Assembly (NCBI GenBank): GCA_044841755.1
Contig: JAXOFM010000002.1
Location: 248,001 to 312,000, forward strand
Length of the DNA stretch: 64,000 bases
From: CAZAPO01 sp044841755
GTDB taxonomy: Bacteria; Bacteroidota; Bacteroidia; Flavobacteriales; Flavobacteriaceae
Reading direction: 5' to 3'
Shown: piece by piece, positions 52,581-61,939 of the stretch
How the letters are laid out: every line of letters starts with the position of its first letter
Numbering within the stretch: the stretch's first letter is position 1
Notes under the pieces: generated by a model
What the model was told of the DNA's origin: nothing
What the model saw: the letters and a program-made list of their open reading frames with translations, nothing else
Databases searched by the model: none
Position numbers and translations under genes: made by a program

Positions 52581-54524
52581 TTAGTAGAATTGTTTAATCT
52601 TTCTAAGCTTTGCTTCCCAAGCAGTAAGTTCTTTGCGGTATTTTTCGATGTTTTTGTGTACATCCTTAACCAACGGGTTACTATCATCAATGTTTGAGAA
52701 GAACTGCAAATTATTTTCTAATTGGTTGATTTCTCCTTTAATCTCACCAATCTTTTTTCTAACAAAATTGTTCTCATTATCTAAAGAGCGCTTATCATCA
52801 TTACTAGCCCAAGATGAAAGCTTATTATCATATTTAAGTAGCTCAGACTCTGCCTTACTCATATTAAGTTTGCCGTAAAGTGCGTCAATAGCTTTATTGA
52901 ATTTACCTTCAATAAAACGCTTGTTGTATGGTACTCTTCCAATGGCTTTCCACTCAGCAATCTTTTCGTTTATAATGGCTAGGTTAGTATCTACTTCTTC
53001 ACCAAACTCAACACTTTTTAGTGTTTCTAAATATGCATTTTTCTTTTCTAAAGCTTCTACCTCTTCTTTATTAGCTGCATTCTTACTTTCATGATATTTG
53101 TCAAAATAGTAGTTGCAAGCATCTTTAAATTGCTTCCAGATTTTATCACTATCTCTTCTAGGAACATGCCCTATTTTCTTCCAATCACTCTGAATTTTCT
53201 TCATTAAAGGAGTAGTAACTTCAAAATCGGCACTGTCTTTATTTACTTCGGCAATTTTGATCAGCTCTAGTTTCTTTTGAAGATTGCCATATTGCTCCTT
53301 CTTTAGGTTTTTATAGAAAGCATTTTTCTTTCGGTTAAAGGTTCTAACCGACTCCTTGAATTTTGCCCAAGTAGCTTCGTTAACTTTAATAGGAACTTTT
53401 CCTGCACTAAAGAATTCTTCTCTTAAGGCTTCAATAGCTTTTATCTTTTTCTGCCATGCTCCATGATTATTTGCTTCGTCTTGAGCTACTGCATCAATTC
53501 GAGAAATGATCTCATGCTTTTTCTCCAGATTTACTTCATAGACCTTATCAAGTTCGGCAAAATAAGATTGACGTTTTTCATGAATTGCTTTTGTTGCAGC
53601 ACTAAAGCGTTCCCAAATCTCCTCACGATGATCTTTTCCAACTGGACCAAGTTCTTCTTTCCAGATCTTATGTAGTACTTGTAGCTCTCTAAATGCTCTG
53701 TTACTATCTTCACTTTTAGCCAATTCTTCAGCTTGCTCTATTATCTTCACTTTTTGTTCAAGATTATGTTTAAAGTCAAGATCACGAAGGTCTCTGTTTA
53801 AATGAAGAAAATCATAAAAACGTTCTACATGATGATGATAATTATTCCAAACATTATTATAACGATCACGTGGAATTGGACCAGCATTTCTCCAACTTTC
53901 TTGAAGTTCTTTAAAATGCTTATAAGTAGAATTTATATTTTCTTCAACGTTTAATAGACCTTTAATTTCTTCAATTATTTGAAGACGTTGCTCTAAATTG
54001 GTCTTTAACGATTTTTCTAAATTTTTGTAATAAGCCTGACGTTTATCTCGATAATCTCTGCTTAACTCATTAAAGCGAGATTTTTCTGGGCTTTTAAAAT
54101 GAAAATCAATTGAGTTACCACCTCCATCTAAAAATTCTTGCTTCTTTTCTTCTAGTAATGAGCTAAACTTACCATTAAACTCTGCTCTTATAGATTCAAA
54201 TTGATTTTTTATGGTTTGGATTTGCTCATTTTTCAGTAATCCTTCTAGTTCAGAAACCAATTGTTCTAATGACATAGAATGATAGTCTTTTTCTTCTATC
54301 TCGTGTCGCTGACTATTAGCTTCATCTTCTGCATCTTCCGCATTAGAATCTTCAATTTCTTTTATGGCATGTTCAGCCTCAACAACGGTTGAAGTTCCGT
54401 TAGTTTCATTTGTAGTTTCCTCGGTTGGTTGGTTTTCGGCATCAACAGTACTTACATCTTCAGTTTGAGGTGTATTGTCTTGTTTAATTCCATCTGCTTC
54501 TTGCAGGTTATCTTTCTCTGACAT
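52581..54524 (-). CDS. DUF349 repeat protein
   Basis: A 647-residue, highly charged, almost wholly helical protein starting MSEKDNLQ (ATG at 54524; a TTG three codons upstream is less likely). The acidic N-terminal tail (1-85) is low complexity; several DUF349 repeats follow (e.g. WKKIGHVPRRDSDKIWKQF, WKAIGRVPYNKRFIEGKFN). The function of DUF349 is unknown; a link to DNA or chromosome structure has been suggested but is not settled. It is last in the TPR-DUF368-DUF368-aroE-DUF349 run, 83 nt after aroE. Confidence 0.82.
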   Translation of the reverse strand: MSEKDNLQEADGIKQDNTPQTEDVSTVDAENQPTEETTNETNGTSTVVEAEHAIKEIEDSNAEDAEDEANSQRHEIEEKDYHSMSLEQLVSELEGLLKNEQIQTIKNQFESIRAEFNGKFSSLLEEKKQEFLDGGGNSIDFHFKSPEKSRFNELSRDYRDKRQAYYKNLEKSLKTNLEQRLQIIEEIKGLLNVEENINSTYKHFKELQESWRNAGPIPRDRYNNVWNNYHHHVERFYDFLHLNRDLRDLDFKHNLEQKVKIIEQAEELAKSEDSNRAFRELQVLHKIWKEELGPVGKDHREEIWERFSAATKAIHEKRQSYFAELDKVYEVNLEKKHEIISRIDAVAQDEANNHGAWQKKIKAIEALREEFFSAGKVPIKVNEATWAKFKESVRTFNRKKNAFYKNLKKEQYGNLQKKLELIKIAEVNKDSADFEVTTPLMKKIQSDWKKIGHVPRRDSDKIWKQFKDACNYYFDKYHESKNAANKEEVEALEKKNAYLETLKSVEFGEEVDTNLAIINEKIAEWKAIGRVPYNKRFIEGKFNKAIDALYGKLNMSKAESELLKYDNKLSSWASNDDKRSLDNENNFVRKKIGEIKGEINQLENNLQFFSNIDDSNPLVKDVHKNIEKYRKELTAWEAKLRKIKQFY

Positions 54525-54607
54525 GTTTTTCAATGTTTTGGTTCAATGGTTAAAGATACTATTAACGCAGGGAAAATACAAAGTATTATACTTTATTTAG
54601 ACTTGTT

Positions 54608-55345
54608 TTAGCCCTTGTTCCAGATGCTCCAAGATTTCTCTGCTTGCAGTTCTAACATTGTGTAACCATTACAGATTGTAGCACCTTTTAGTTTGCCATT
54701 TGACAGAAACTTTGTTTCTTCTGGGTTATAGATTAGATCGAACAATAAGTGATCGTTGGTTATGGCTTTATAGGGTAAATCTGGACATGTGTTCGTGTTA
54801 GGATGTGTACCAAGGGGCGTGCAATTAATAATGACGGTATGAGATTTTATATCCTCTTCTCTAAGTGATTGGTAGGAGAACTTTGCTTTAGCAGAAATGT
54901 TACGGGAAACATAGCTGTATGAAATCCCAAGTTTTTTAAGTGCAAAGGCTACAGCCTTTGAAGCTCCACCTGTACCAAGTATAAGCGCTTTATTGTGATG
55001 GGATTTAAGAAACGGTTCGATAGATTTTTTAAAACCGTAATAATCAGTATTATAGCCAATTAACTTACCTTTTTTAGAAATCTTGATCGTGTTAACTGCA
55101 CCTATTTTTTTTGCTGTTTTATTGAGTTTGCTTAAAAAAGGAATGACCTCTTCCTTATAAGGAATGGTTACGTTTAATCCTTTTAAATTTTCAGATTCTT
55201 GAAATATGGATGGAAACTCTTCTATTGTTTGAATATCAAAATTTACGTATGAGTGATTTAATTCTTCTTTCTTGAACTTCTCTGCAAAATAAGATCGTGA
55301 AAAAGAGTAATCAATATTTTTCCCAACTAACCCGAATTTAGCCAT
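54608..55345 (-). CDS. aroE: Shikimate dehydrogenase
   Basis: A 245-residue NADP enzyme. The substrate domain holds KNIDYSFSRSY and the catalytic Lys in NVTIPYKEEV; the nucleotide domain has GTGGASKAVAFAL; the ending has NGYTMLELQAEKSW. It reduces 3-dehydroshikimate to shikimate in aromatic amino acid synthesis. It overlaps the second DUF368 gene by 8 nt, and the pair is translationally coupled. It is slightly shorter than E. coli AroE (272). Confidence 0.95.
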   Translation of the reverse strand: MAKFGLVGKNIDYSFSRSYFAEKFKKEELNHSYVNFDIQTIEEFPSIFQESENLKGLNVTIPYKEEVIPFLSKLNKTAKKIGAVNTIKISKKGKLIGYNTDYYGFKKSIEPFLKSHHNKALILGTGGASKAVAFALKKLGISYSYVSRNISAKAKFSYQSLREEDIKSHTVIINCTPLGTHPNTNTCPDLPYKAITNDHLLFDLIYNPEETKFLSNGKLKGATICNGYTMLELQAEKSWSIWNKG

Positions 55346-56357
55346 TTACCCTTCTTGTTTTTTGACCATACCATTCAAGTGCCAATACTATTAATATTCC
55401 AACGATAATAAAGCCAACAGCGATATACGTTTCTTTCCCTAATTCAGGCAAGAATCTTTCGTAATTTTCTATAATCTTTTCTCCTCTGGAGTCCAAAATG
55501 AATGATCCATTTGTGTTGGTCTTATAAATAGTTTCTTTCCAAGGCCATACAACACCTAAAGAACCTATAATGAAACCCATTAATAACGAAAGAGTAATAT
55601 TCCTGTAATGTTTTAGTACATAATTCAGAATGTGAGAAAAAGTTACCAATCCTGCTACAGAACCCAAGGTGAATACAGCCAGAACTTTTAACATTCTTAC
55701 TCTTTCAGCATTATCTATAAAAGAGAAATCTCCTGTAAACACATCAAAAATGGTATCATAAAGTGCATTCACCGAATCAACAAGCAGCAACACGTAGTTT
55801 CCTAAAAGAATAAGAATAAAAGATCCTGAAAAACCTGGAAGCGTCATTCCTGTGACGCTAATCATTCCGCATAAAAAAACAAACCAGAGGTTGTCATTTT
55901 CGGTGGCTGGATCAAGAAAACTAATACTTATGCCGATTATAATTCCAACAAAAAGAGAGATGTATGCTTTGGTGCACCAACCTTCAAAATCTTTACTTAT
56001 ATAATAAATTGATCCAATGATCATTCCGAAGAAAACACTCCATACAAAGAGCTCAAAATGAATGATCAGATAATCAAGCAGCTTAGAAACACTAAAGTAA
56101 CTTACTATCATTCCTAAGAAAAGTAGTGCTATAAAACGCCCATTTATATATCTGAAAAAACTCTTGAAACGCCCATTTATAACGAGCGCAAATGCTTTCC
56201 CATTAAATTTTTGTAAAGAATAAATAAACTCCTCATAAAAACCAGCAACAAAAGCAACAACACCTCCAGAAACACCAGGAACTTTATTGGCAGCTCCCAT
56301 AGCTAGCCCTTTAATAACTAGAAAAAATCTATCTCTAAATGTTCTGGTACTCTGCAT
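55338..56357 (-). CDS. DUF368 polyprenyl-phosphate transporter, second copy
   Basis: A 339-residue protein with about ten membrane segments. The DUF368 signatures are GLAMGAANKVPGVSGG near the start and TLPGFSGSFILILLGNY in the second half, an internal pseudo-repeat. DUF368 proteins (PopT) have been reported to return undecaprenyl phosphate to the cytoplasmic leaflet. It lies 7 bp after its paralogue and overlaps aroE. Ala-Asn-Lys replaces the Ala-Asp-Ala of the upstream copy in the first motif. Confidence 0.87.
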   Translation of the reverse strand: MQSTRTFRDRFFLVIKGLAMGAANKVPGVSGGVVAFVAGFYEEFIYSLQKFNGKAFALVINGRFKSFFRYINGRFIALLFLGMIVSYFSVSKLLDYLIIHFELFVWSVFFGMIIGSIYYISKDFEGWCTKAYISLFVGIIIGISISFLDPATENDNLWFVFLCGMISVTGMTLPGFSGSFILILLGNYVLLLVDSVNALYDTIFDVFTGDFSFIDNAERVRMLKVLAVFTLGSVAGLVTFSHILNYVLKHYRNITLSLLMGFIIGSLGVVWPWKETIYKTNTNGSFILDSRGEKIIENYERFLPELGKETYIAVGFIIVGILIVLALEWYGQKTRRVNG

Positions 56358-56364
56358 AGAGTTA

Positions 56365-57288
56365 TTAATTATTAGACCTTGTTCCTAATTTCTCTAAAAC
56401 TAGAATCGTAAAAAAACCAATTAGCATTAAAATAACAGCATAGGTCACTTGTGGTTCGCCTTCAAAGGTAGAAGGTAATATACTTTGCTCTAAAAGAGGT
56501 ACTTCTTCTCCTTTACTGTTGGTTCTCCAGCTCAATACTTCTTTCCATGGCCAAACTTTATTTAATGAACCTAAAATAAAACCTGTAAGCAATGCAAGTG
56601 TAAGGTTATGATAATGTTTGAATAACCATTTTAAGACTCTACTAAAAGTAAGTAGGCCTATAACCGCACCACCAACAAATAAAGCAAGACGTTTAATGTC
56701 TATATCATGTACAGCATCACTAAGCGCTTTGTAGGCTCCTAATATTACTAAAATAAATGCTCCAGAGATACCAGGTAAGATCATTGCGCATATGGCCAAA
56801 GCTCCTGCAAAAAATAAGTAGAAGCTACTTTCGTTATTTGATAAGCTGGGAAGTGTTGTTATATAATATGCAAAAACGGCACCTATTATTAGGGTAAATA
56901 TAGTTGCTGAATTCCATTTTGTGATTTCTTTACCTACATAATAAATACTAGCAACAATGAGCCCAAAAAAGAAAGACCAAATTAAAATAGGATGGTTTTC
57001 TATTAGATATTTTGCTAATCGCATAAAACTTACAAAGCTTACCAAAATACCGATTAAAAGGGCTAAAATAAAATTACCGTTTAATTGTTTCCAGAAAGGT
57101 TTGAACCCTTCTTTAAAAAGAGTTTTAAAAAGGGAAGGATTTACATTACTTATTGTTGTTATAAGCTCTTCGTAAATACCAGAAATAAAAGCAATTGTAC
57201 CTCCAGAAACACCAGGAACTGCATCTGCAGCTCCCATGGCTAAACCTTTCAAAGAAATGATGAAATAGTCAAATAAGCGTCGTTGCAT
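56365..57288 (-). CDS. DUF368 polyprenyl-phosphate transporter, first copy
   Basis: A 307-residue membrane protein with the motifs GLAMGAADAVPGVSGG and ILPGISGAFILVILGAY. It has the same architecture as the next gene but is 32 residues shorter, lacking an extension near its C-terminal end. As a PopT-family member it probably moves undecaprenyl phosphate across the inner membrane, recycling the carrier for cell-wall and glycan synthesis. It is 35 bp downstream of the TPR gene. Confidence 0.88.
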   Translation of the reverse strand: MQRRLFDYFIISLKGLAMGAADAVPGVSGGTIAFISGIYEELITTISNVNPSLFKTLFKEGFKPFWKQLNGNFILALLIGILVSFVSFMRLAKYLIENHPILIWSFFFGLIVASIYYVGKEITKWNSATIFTLIIGAVFAYYITTLPSLSNNESSFYLFFAGALAICAMILPGISGAFILVILGAYKALSDAVHDIDIKRLALFVGGAVIGLLTFSRVLKWLFKHYHNLTLALLTGFILGSLNKVWPWKEVLSWRTNSKGEEVPLLEQSILPSTFEGEPQVTYAVILMLIGFFTILVLEKLGTRSNN

Positions 57289-57323
57289 TCGTAAATTTTA
57301 GAAGCGTAAAGGTAGACAAAATT

Positions 57324-58733
57324 TTAGTTGGTGGCGCTCCTAAATTTCTCGATTATTTGCTGTACGAGATCAGATTTATATACAGACGGGAAAAGCTCTT
57401 CGATTATAAAGTAAAAATCGATATTTAAACTAAGTGCATTTATGAGGTGCTTTTGTCCGTCCGCTTTATTACCTCTCTTAAAAAATGAACCTGCCAAACG
57501 ATAAAGAACTTCTTCATTATCTGGATAAAAATCGGCAGTTTGTTCGAGGCTGAATATAGCAGCTTCAAATTCCCCAAGATTAATAAGTATGTCTGCTCTG
57601 GCAATCCAAGTTTCTAACTCATAGTTACCTAATTCTAGGGTTTTTTTATAACCTCTTTCAGCCTCTTCTAAGAAGTTTAAACGCTGATTTATTTGGGCAT
57701 ATAGCTTCCAGTATACTACATTTTCGGCGTCAATGTTTATGGCTTTATTAATATAATAAAGTGCTTTTTGATAGTTTTGAGCTCTATTATAGAAGTTGGT
57801 AATAGCTATCCATCCTTTATCTAATAACGGATCTTCTTCTACAGTTTTATAATAATACTGAACAGCCAGATCTTTATGGCCCAATTTCTCATAACAAAGA
57901 CCAATTCTCAATAAGGCAAATGAGGTAGGATCATCTAAGGCTAAGGTAATTTTATAGTTTTCAATAGCCTCAGTATATCTTTTCATTTTTTCAAGAACCT
58001 TTCCTTTTTCGAGATATGCTCCTATAAATACATCATCTGAAATGATTGCAAAATCAAAGGCAGCAAGCGCTTTTTCGTAGTCTTTAATTGAAAAATATTG
58101 CTTACCTAATTGATGCCATGCAACTTGACAGTAAGGATTTGTGTCAAGATACATGCTCAAATAATCAATAGCTTCTTTGTTTTGCTCCAAGAAGTCAAAA
58201 CAATAAATTATATTATAAAGTGCCGAATAATCTTCAGGATCAGATTCTAAGCACTTCATGAAATAGGTTTTGGCATCTTCAAACTTGTCTAAGAAAAGAT
58301 ATTCCATTCCCAGAAGAGAATAAATATCGGCAGTATCATCAGTAAACTCCAAAGCTCTTTTTAATATATCTATTGCCTTTTCGTGATCATCTTTTTTAGA
58401 GTAGATATTAGCCTTTTGAATATAGATCTCTTCATTTGAAGGCTCAATTTCATATAGCTCATTGAGCAGTTCATCTGCTTTTTCTAACTTATTTTCAAAA
58501 ACAAATACCTCTACCTTGAACAACTTTAGGTTTGTTGAGGTAGGGTGTTGCTCTAAGCCAAGTTTAATGGCTTTTTTAGCCAAGGCAATCTTCCCAATGT
58601 CTAAATAATGGTGAATGATGTTCTCGAATTCATTTGAGTCGAAAAACAACACATTATTTGTCTTTAACATGGACTCAAATTTGGTGAGCGATAGATTTTG
58701 GTTGTCGTCGTATTGACTAAACTCCATAGGCAT
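57324..58733 (-). CDS. Tetratricopeptide-repeat protein
   Basis: A 469-residue cytosolic protein built almost wholly from about twelve TPR motifs (e.g. AIDILKRALEFTDDTADIYSLLGMEYLF, ALAAFDFAIISDDVFIGAYLEKGKV). A second in-frame ATG two codons in (58727) may be the true start. No catalytic or signal region is seen. It heads the DUF368/aroE run. Such solenoids act as scaffolds; the partner is not known. Confidence 0.87.
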   Translation of the reverse strand: MPMEFSQYDDNQNLSLTKFESMLKTNNVLFFDSNEFENIIHHYLDIGKIALAKKAIKLGLEQHPTSTNLKLFKVEVFVFENKLEKADELLNELYEIEPSNEEIYIQKANIYSKKDDHEKAIDILKRALEFTDDTADIYSLLGMEYLFLDKFEDAKTYFMKCLESDPEDYSALYNIIYCFDFLEQNKEAIDYLSMYLDTNPYCQVAWHQLGKQYFSIKDYEKALAAFDFAIISDDVFIGAYLEKGKVLEKMKRYTEAIENYKITLALDDPTSFALLRIGLCYEKLGHKDLAVQYYYKTVEEDPLLDKGWIAITNFYNRAQNYQKALYYINKAINIDAENVVYWKLYAQINQRLNFLEEAERGYKKTLELGNYELETWIARADILINLGEFEAAIFSLEQTADFYPDNEEVLYRLAGSFFKRGNKADGQKHLINALSLNIDFYFIIEELFPSVYKSDLVQQIIEKFRSATN

Positions 58734-58839
58734 TAAAAGTTCACTGAAATAAATTTAGTATTTATTGCTTTGTACATAAATGGTGTCAATCAATGTTTTC
58801 AACAAAGTAATTAACAGCAATTTTCTTACTGTTTCAGTA

Positions 58840-59967
58840 TTAAGATGTAGCTTCAGTTAAGACTTTTTTGATAATGTTGCAGCCTTTAATTAGTTCATTT
58901 TCAGATATGGTAAGTGGAGGAGTAATACGTATGGCTTTAGGTTCAAAAAGCAACCAGAATAAGATTAGACCTTCTTCTTGGCATTGTAGAATTACCTTGT
59001 TGACAATATCAGTCGAAGGAAGAATTGCGACTAACATAAGTCCTTTTCCTCTAATTTCTTGTATCAAAGGGTGCTTTAAATGTGCTCTAACTATGGCTTC
59101 TTTTTTTGATGTTTCTTCCATTAATGTGGAAGAAGTAATTTCTTTTAAAGTTGCCAGAGCTGCTGAAGCTATTACAGGGTTTCCTCCAAAAGTGGTGATA
59201 TGACCAAGTTTTGGATTATCTTTTAAACAATCCATTTTCTCTCTTGAAGTAGTGAATGCACCTATTGGCATTCCGCCACCTAGCCCTTTACCTGTAACCA
59301 CTATATCAGGAGTGCAGCTATAATGCTCAAAACCAAAAAGTTTTCCTGTACGACCAATTCCTGGTTGAATTTCATCTAGAATCAATAATGCTCCAATTTT
59401 ATTGCAACGTTCTTGAACCAATTTTAGATAGTCATTTTTTGGCTCAATGAAACCTGCTCCACCTTGTATGGTTTCTAAAATAACAGCTGCAGTCTTATTG
59501 GTAATCTTTTTGAGGTCATCAATTCTATTAAACTCAATGAAACGAACATCAGGAATTAACGGTCTAAACGGCTGTTTGCGTTCTTCGTAACCCATAACAC
59601 TCAAAGAGCCCATGGTGTTTCCATGATACGCTTTTTTTGCAGCTATGATCTCTGACCTTCCCGTGTATCTTCTGGCTAGCTTTAAAGCTCCTTCAATAGC
59701 TTCAGTTCCAGAATTAGTAAGGTATGTTGTTTCTAAGGGAGCTGGTAGATGAGTTGCTAGTAATTTTGTTAATTCTACTGCAGGTTTTTGAATGTATTCT
59801 CCATAAACCATTACGTGTAAATACTTATCAAGCTGATCTTTAATTGCCTTAACAACTTTTGGATGTTGATGTCCTAAACTACATGCTGAAACACCAGCTA
59901 CAAAATCTAAATACGCTTTATTGTTAGAATCATAAATATAGCTTCCTTTAGCGTGAGAGATTTCCAT
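58840..59967 (-). CDS. Class III aminotransferase (acetylornithine/ornithine type)
   Basis: A 375-residue (minimum) PLP enzyme; PLP lysine K227 in VVTGKGLGGG, D198 in ILDEIQPG, and GTEAIEGALKLAR. The ATG at 59967 is the first canonical start, but 18 in-frame codons upstream (to ATT at 60021) encode IKDDFFKYQAQTTPHPLA, a stretch typical of the N-terminus of this family, so translation probably starts at ATT. Members include ArgD, ornithine and 4-aminobutyrate transaminases; no arginine genes adjoin. It overlaps the OstA-like gene stop. Confidence 0.88.
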   Translation of the reverse strand: MEISHAKGSYIYDSNNKAYLDFVAGVSACSLGHQHPKVVKAIKDQLDKYLHVMVYGEYIQKPAVELTKLLATHLPAPLETTYLTNSGTEAIEGALKLARRYTGRSEIIAAKKAYHGNTMGSLSVMGYEERKQPFRPLIPDVRFIEFNRIDDLKKITNKTAAVILETIQGGAGFIEPKNDYLKLVQERCNKIGALLILDEIQPGIGRTGKLFGFEHYSCTPDIVVTGKGLGGGMPIGAFTTSREKMDCLKDNPKLGHITTFGGNPVIASAALATLKEITSSTLMEETSKKEAIVRAHLKHPLIQEIRGKGLMLVAILPSTDIVNKVILQCQEEGLILFWLLFEPKAIRITPPLTISENELIKGCNIIKKVLTEATS

Positions 59968-60016
59968 TGCTAATGGATGAGGTGTAGTTTGCGCTTGATA
60001 TTTAAAGAAATCGTCT

Positions 60017-61816
60017 TTAATTGTTGTTGTCTTTTTTGACTTTCCTTCCCAATGGTTTTGAGTCGGTTTTTAAATCTTGTTTTAAACGCTGATTTGGAAT
60101 GTTTCTAGCTGCTTTATTTTCTTCTTTTTTAGTGTTTGAAACTTTTCTAGCTTCTTCAACACGTTTTAAAAGATCCTCATCAACAAAGTCATCTGGTGGA
60201 ATGTAATCTTCAAGCCCCTTAATTATAGGAAGGTTAAGAGGAGGGTCATCTTTAAAAAGGTCTTCTACACTTTTTGGTCGTTCATCATCTCTCCAAGCAT
60301 AGCCTTTAAGAAATTTATCACGTTCTGGAAAATCACCTTCCGGAAATACATCACCATCAACTCCTTTAATCTTTCTTACTTCTTCTATAGTATTATCTTT
60401 AACAAAGATTTTGATGAGTCCAGATTTTGATTTGTCTGTTCCTACCAATTCGCCTTCATCATTTCTCATGTAATAAATTGATTCGGCATTTTTAATAATA
60501 TCAATTACCCTTAGCTCATTTTCTTCAAATTGACCGTAAAGTTCTTTTCCTGCCATTTGATGGAAACCATCACCGATAGTATCTTGACTTACGATAAAAG
60601 CGTTTTCAAAAACTTTTAATGAATCCAACTTTTCAGTTTCTGGATTGGAAATTAAATGAATAGAATCTCCTGTCATTTGCGTAAAAACATTCCAGAGAAT
60701 AGGATTCCTTTTATTGCTAAAATTATCAGTTGACTCAAATCTGCTTAAGTTAATAAGTTCTATAAGCCCTGTTTTATGATCTACATGAATGGAGTCTGCT
60801 TTTCCACTAAGGTCAGATTTATAAACTTTAGCATTATAAAACGCTCTGGTTATTCTGTTCTCAGGTTTTCCGGTGACCATTAATGTGTCACTATGAATGT
60901 AGAGTGAATCGTTTTCTTGAACTGTAATTGCTAATGCTCGCTTGGTAATAAAAACTGAATCTTTGTCTCTAAAAACTTCGGCATGATGTCCTTTAATAAC
61001 AGCATTGTTTATAGTGTCTGTTATTTTAATATTGTTATCGGCTGATGCAAAATTCCTGTTCCTGTCAAAATAGAGACTATCACCTTCAATAATTCGGTCA
61101 TCATAATCAATACGTGCTTTTTTAAGGAAATAACCAGTGTCATTTTCGGTATCATAAAACCCACGCTCACAGTATATTTTGCTTTCTTCTCCAGTTATAG
61201 TAGTTGGACCAAAAAGATCAGCTCTTCCAGATTCTGAATAATAATCTAGTTGATCAGACTCAATAACATAATCTGGGTTCGTGAGTACAACATCTTGCGT
61301 AAACTGATATTTTTTGAGTTCCATATAGTATGTTCCTCTTCTGCTGGTAACAACTCCAGATGTATCTCTTACCACTGTCCCACCACTCCTGTAAAAAGAT
61401 TGTTGCTTTACGCGATCCATCCATAGCGTGTCAGATTTTATAGTTGAGGTTGGGTCTGTCAAAACCACATCACCACTTGCAAAAGCAAGTTTTGTGATAC
61501 CACTGTACTCAATATACGTTGAGTTAAGATTGATAGTATCGCCTTGTTTAATATTTACATTGCCATAGGCTTCAACAAAATCTTCTTTTTTATAATGAAT
61601 GGCTCTATCACACCAAAGATCTACACCATCATGATGAATGTGCACTTGTTGTGAATCGTCTCTAGTTAAAATAGTAGCTCCCGGATAGTCTTTTTCGTTA
61701 ATTACCAAATCACCAGCATATTCAATTTGAATCTTTCGTTTTTGCTGTGCATCAGAAGATGTAAAAACAAAAATTGTAAAAAGTATTAATAGGAGTATGG
61801 ATTTGGAAAATTTCAA
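60017..61816 (-). CDS. OstA-like (LptA/LptD-N-type) periplasmic protein
   Basis: A 599-residue exported protein (signal ending SDA). The OstA/LptA beta-taco repeats fill about 30-470 (VHIHHDGVDLWCDRAIHY, EAYGNVNIKQGDTINL, VVLTDPTSTIKSDTLWMDR). The C-terminal 120 residues are charged and of low complexity. E. coli LptA is about 185 residues, so this is three times longer and may span more of the periplasm. It likely helps carry lipopolysaccharide. Lpt partners are not adjacent. Confidence 0.85.
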   Translation of the reverse strand: MKFSKSILLLILFTIFVFTSSDAQQKRKIQIEYAGDLVINEKDYPGATILTRDDSQQVHIHHDGVDLWCDRAIHYKKEDFVEAYGNVNIKQGDTINLNSTYIEYSGITKLAFASGDVVLTDPTSTIKSDTLWMDRVKQQSFYRSGGTVVRDTSGVVTSRRGTYYMELKKYQFTQDVVLTNPDYVIESDQLDYYSESGRADLFGPTTITGEESKIYCERGFYDTENDTGYFLKKARIDYDDRIIEGDSLYFDRNRNFASADNNIKITDTINNAVIKGHHAEVFRDKDSVFITKRALAITVQENDSLYIHSDTLMVTGKPENRITRAFYNAKVYKSDLSGKADSIHVDHKTGLIELINLSRFESTDNFSNKRNPILWNVFTQMTGDSIHLISNPETEKLDSLKVFENAFIVSQDTIGDGFHQMAGKELYGQFEENELRVIDIIKNAESIYYMRNDEGELVGTDKSKSGLIKIFVKDNTIEEVRKIKGVDGDVFPEGDFPERDKFLKGYAWRDDERPKSVEDLFKDDPPLNLPIIKGLEDYIPPDDFVDEDLLKRVEEARKVSNTKKEENKAARNIPNQRLKQDLKTDSKPLGRKVKKDNNN

Positions 61817-61884
61817 ATGACTATTATTTGCGGTAAAAATAACTATAATATTAGTTCTTTATTATGCGTTAAGTAAATTTTAAT

Positions 61885-61916
61885 AAAAAACCTGCATAGA
61901 GTTTATGCAGGTTTTT
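61885..61916 (-). terminator. Terminator after purA
   Basis: Stem AAAAACCTGCATA / TATGCAGGTTTTT with a short loop and a T tract on the minus strand, 24 nt past the purA stop. Confidence 0.85.
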
Positions 61917-61939
61917 AAAAGCTATTTTGAAAAAACGTT

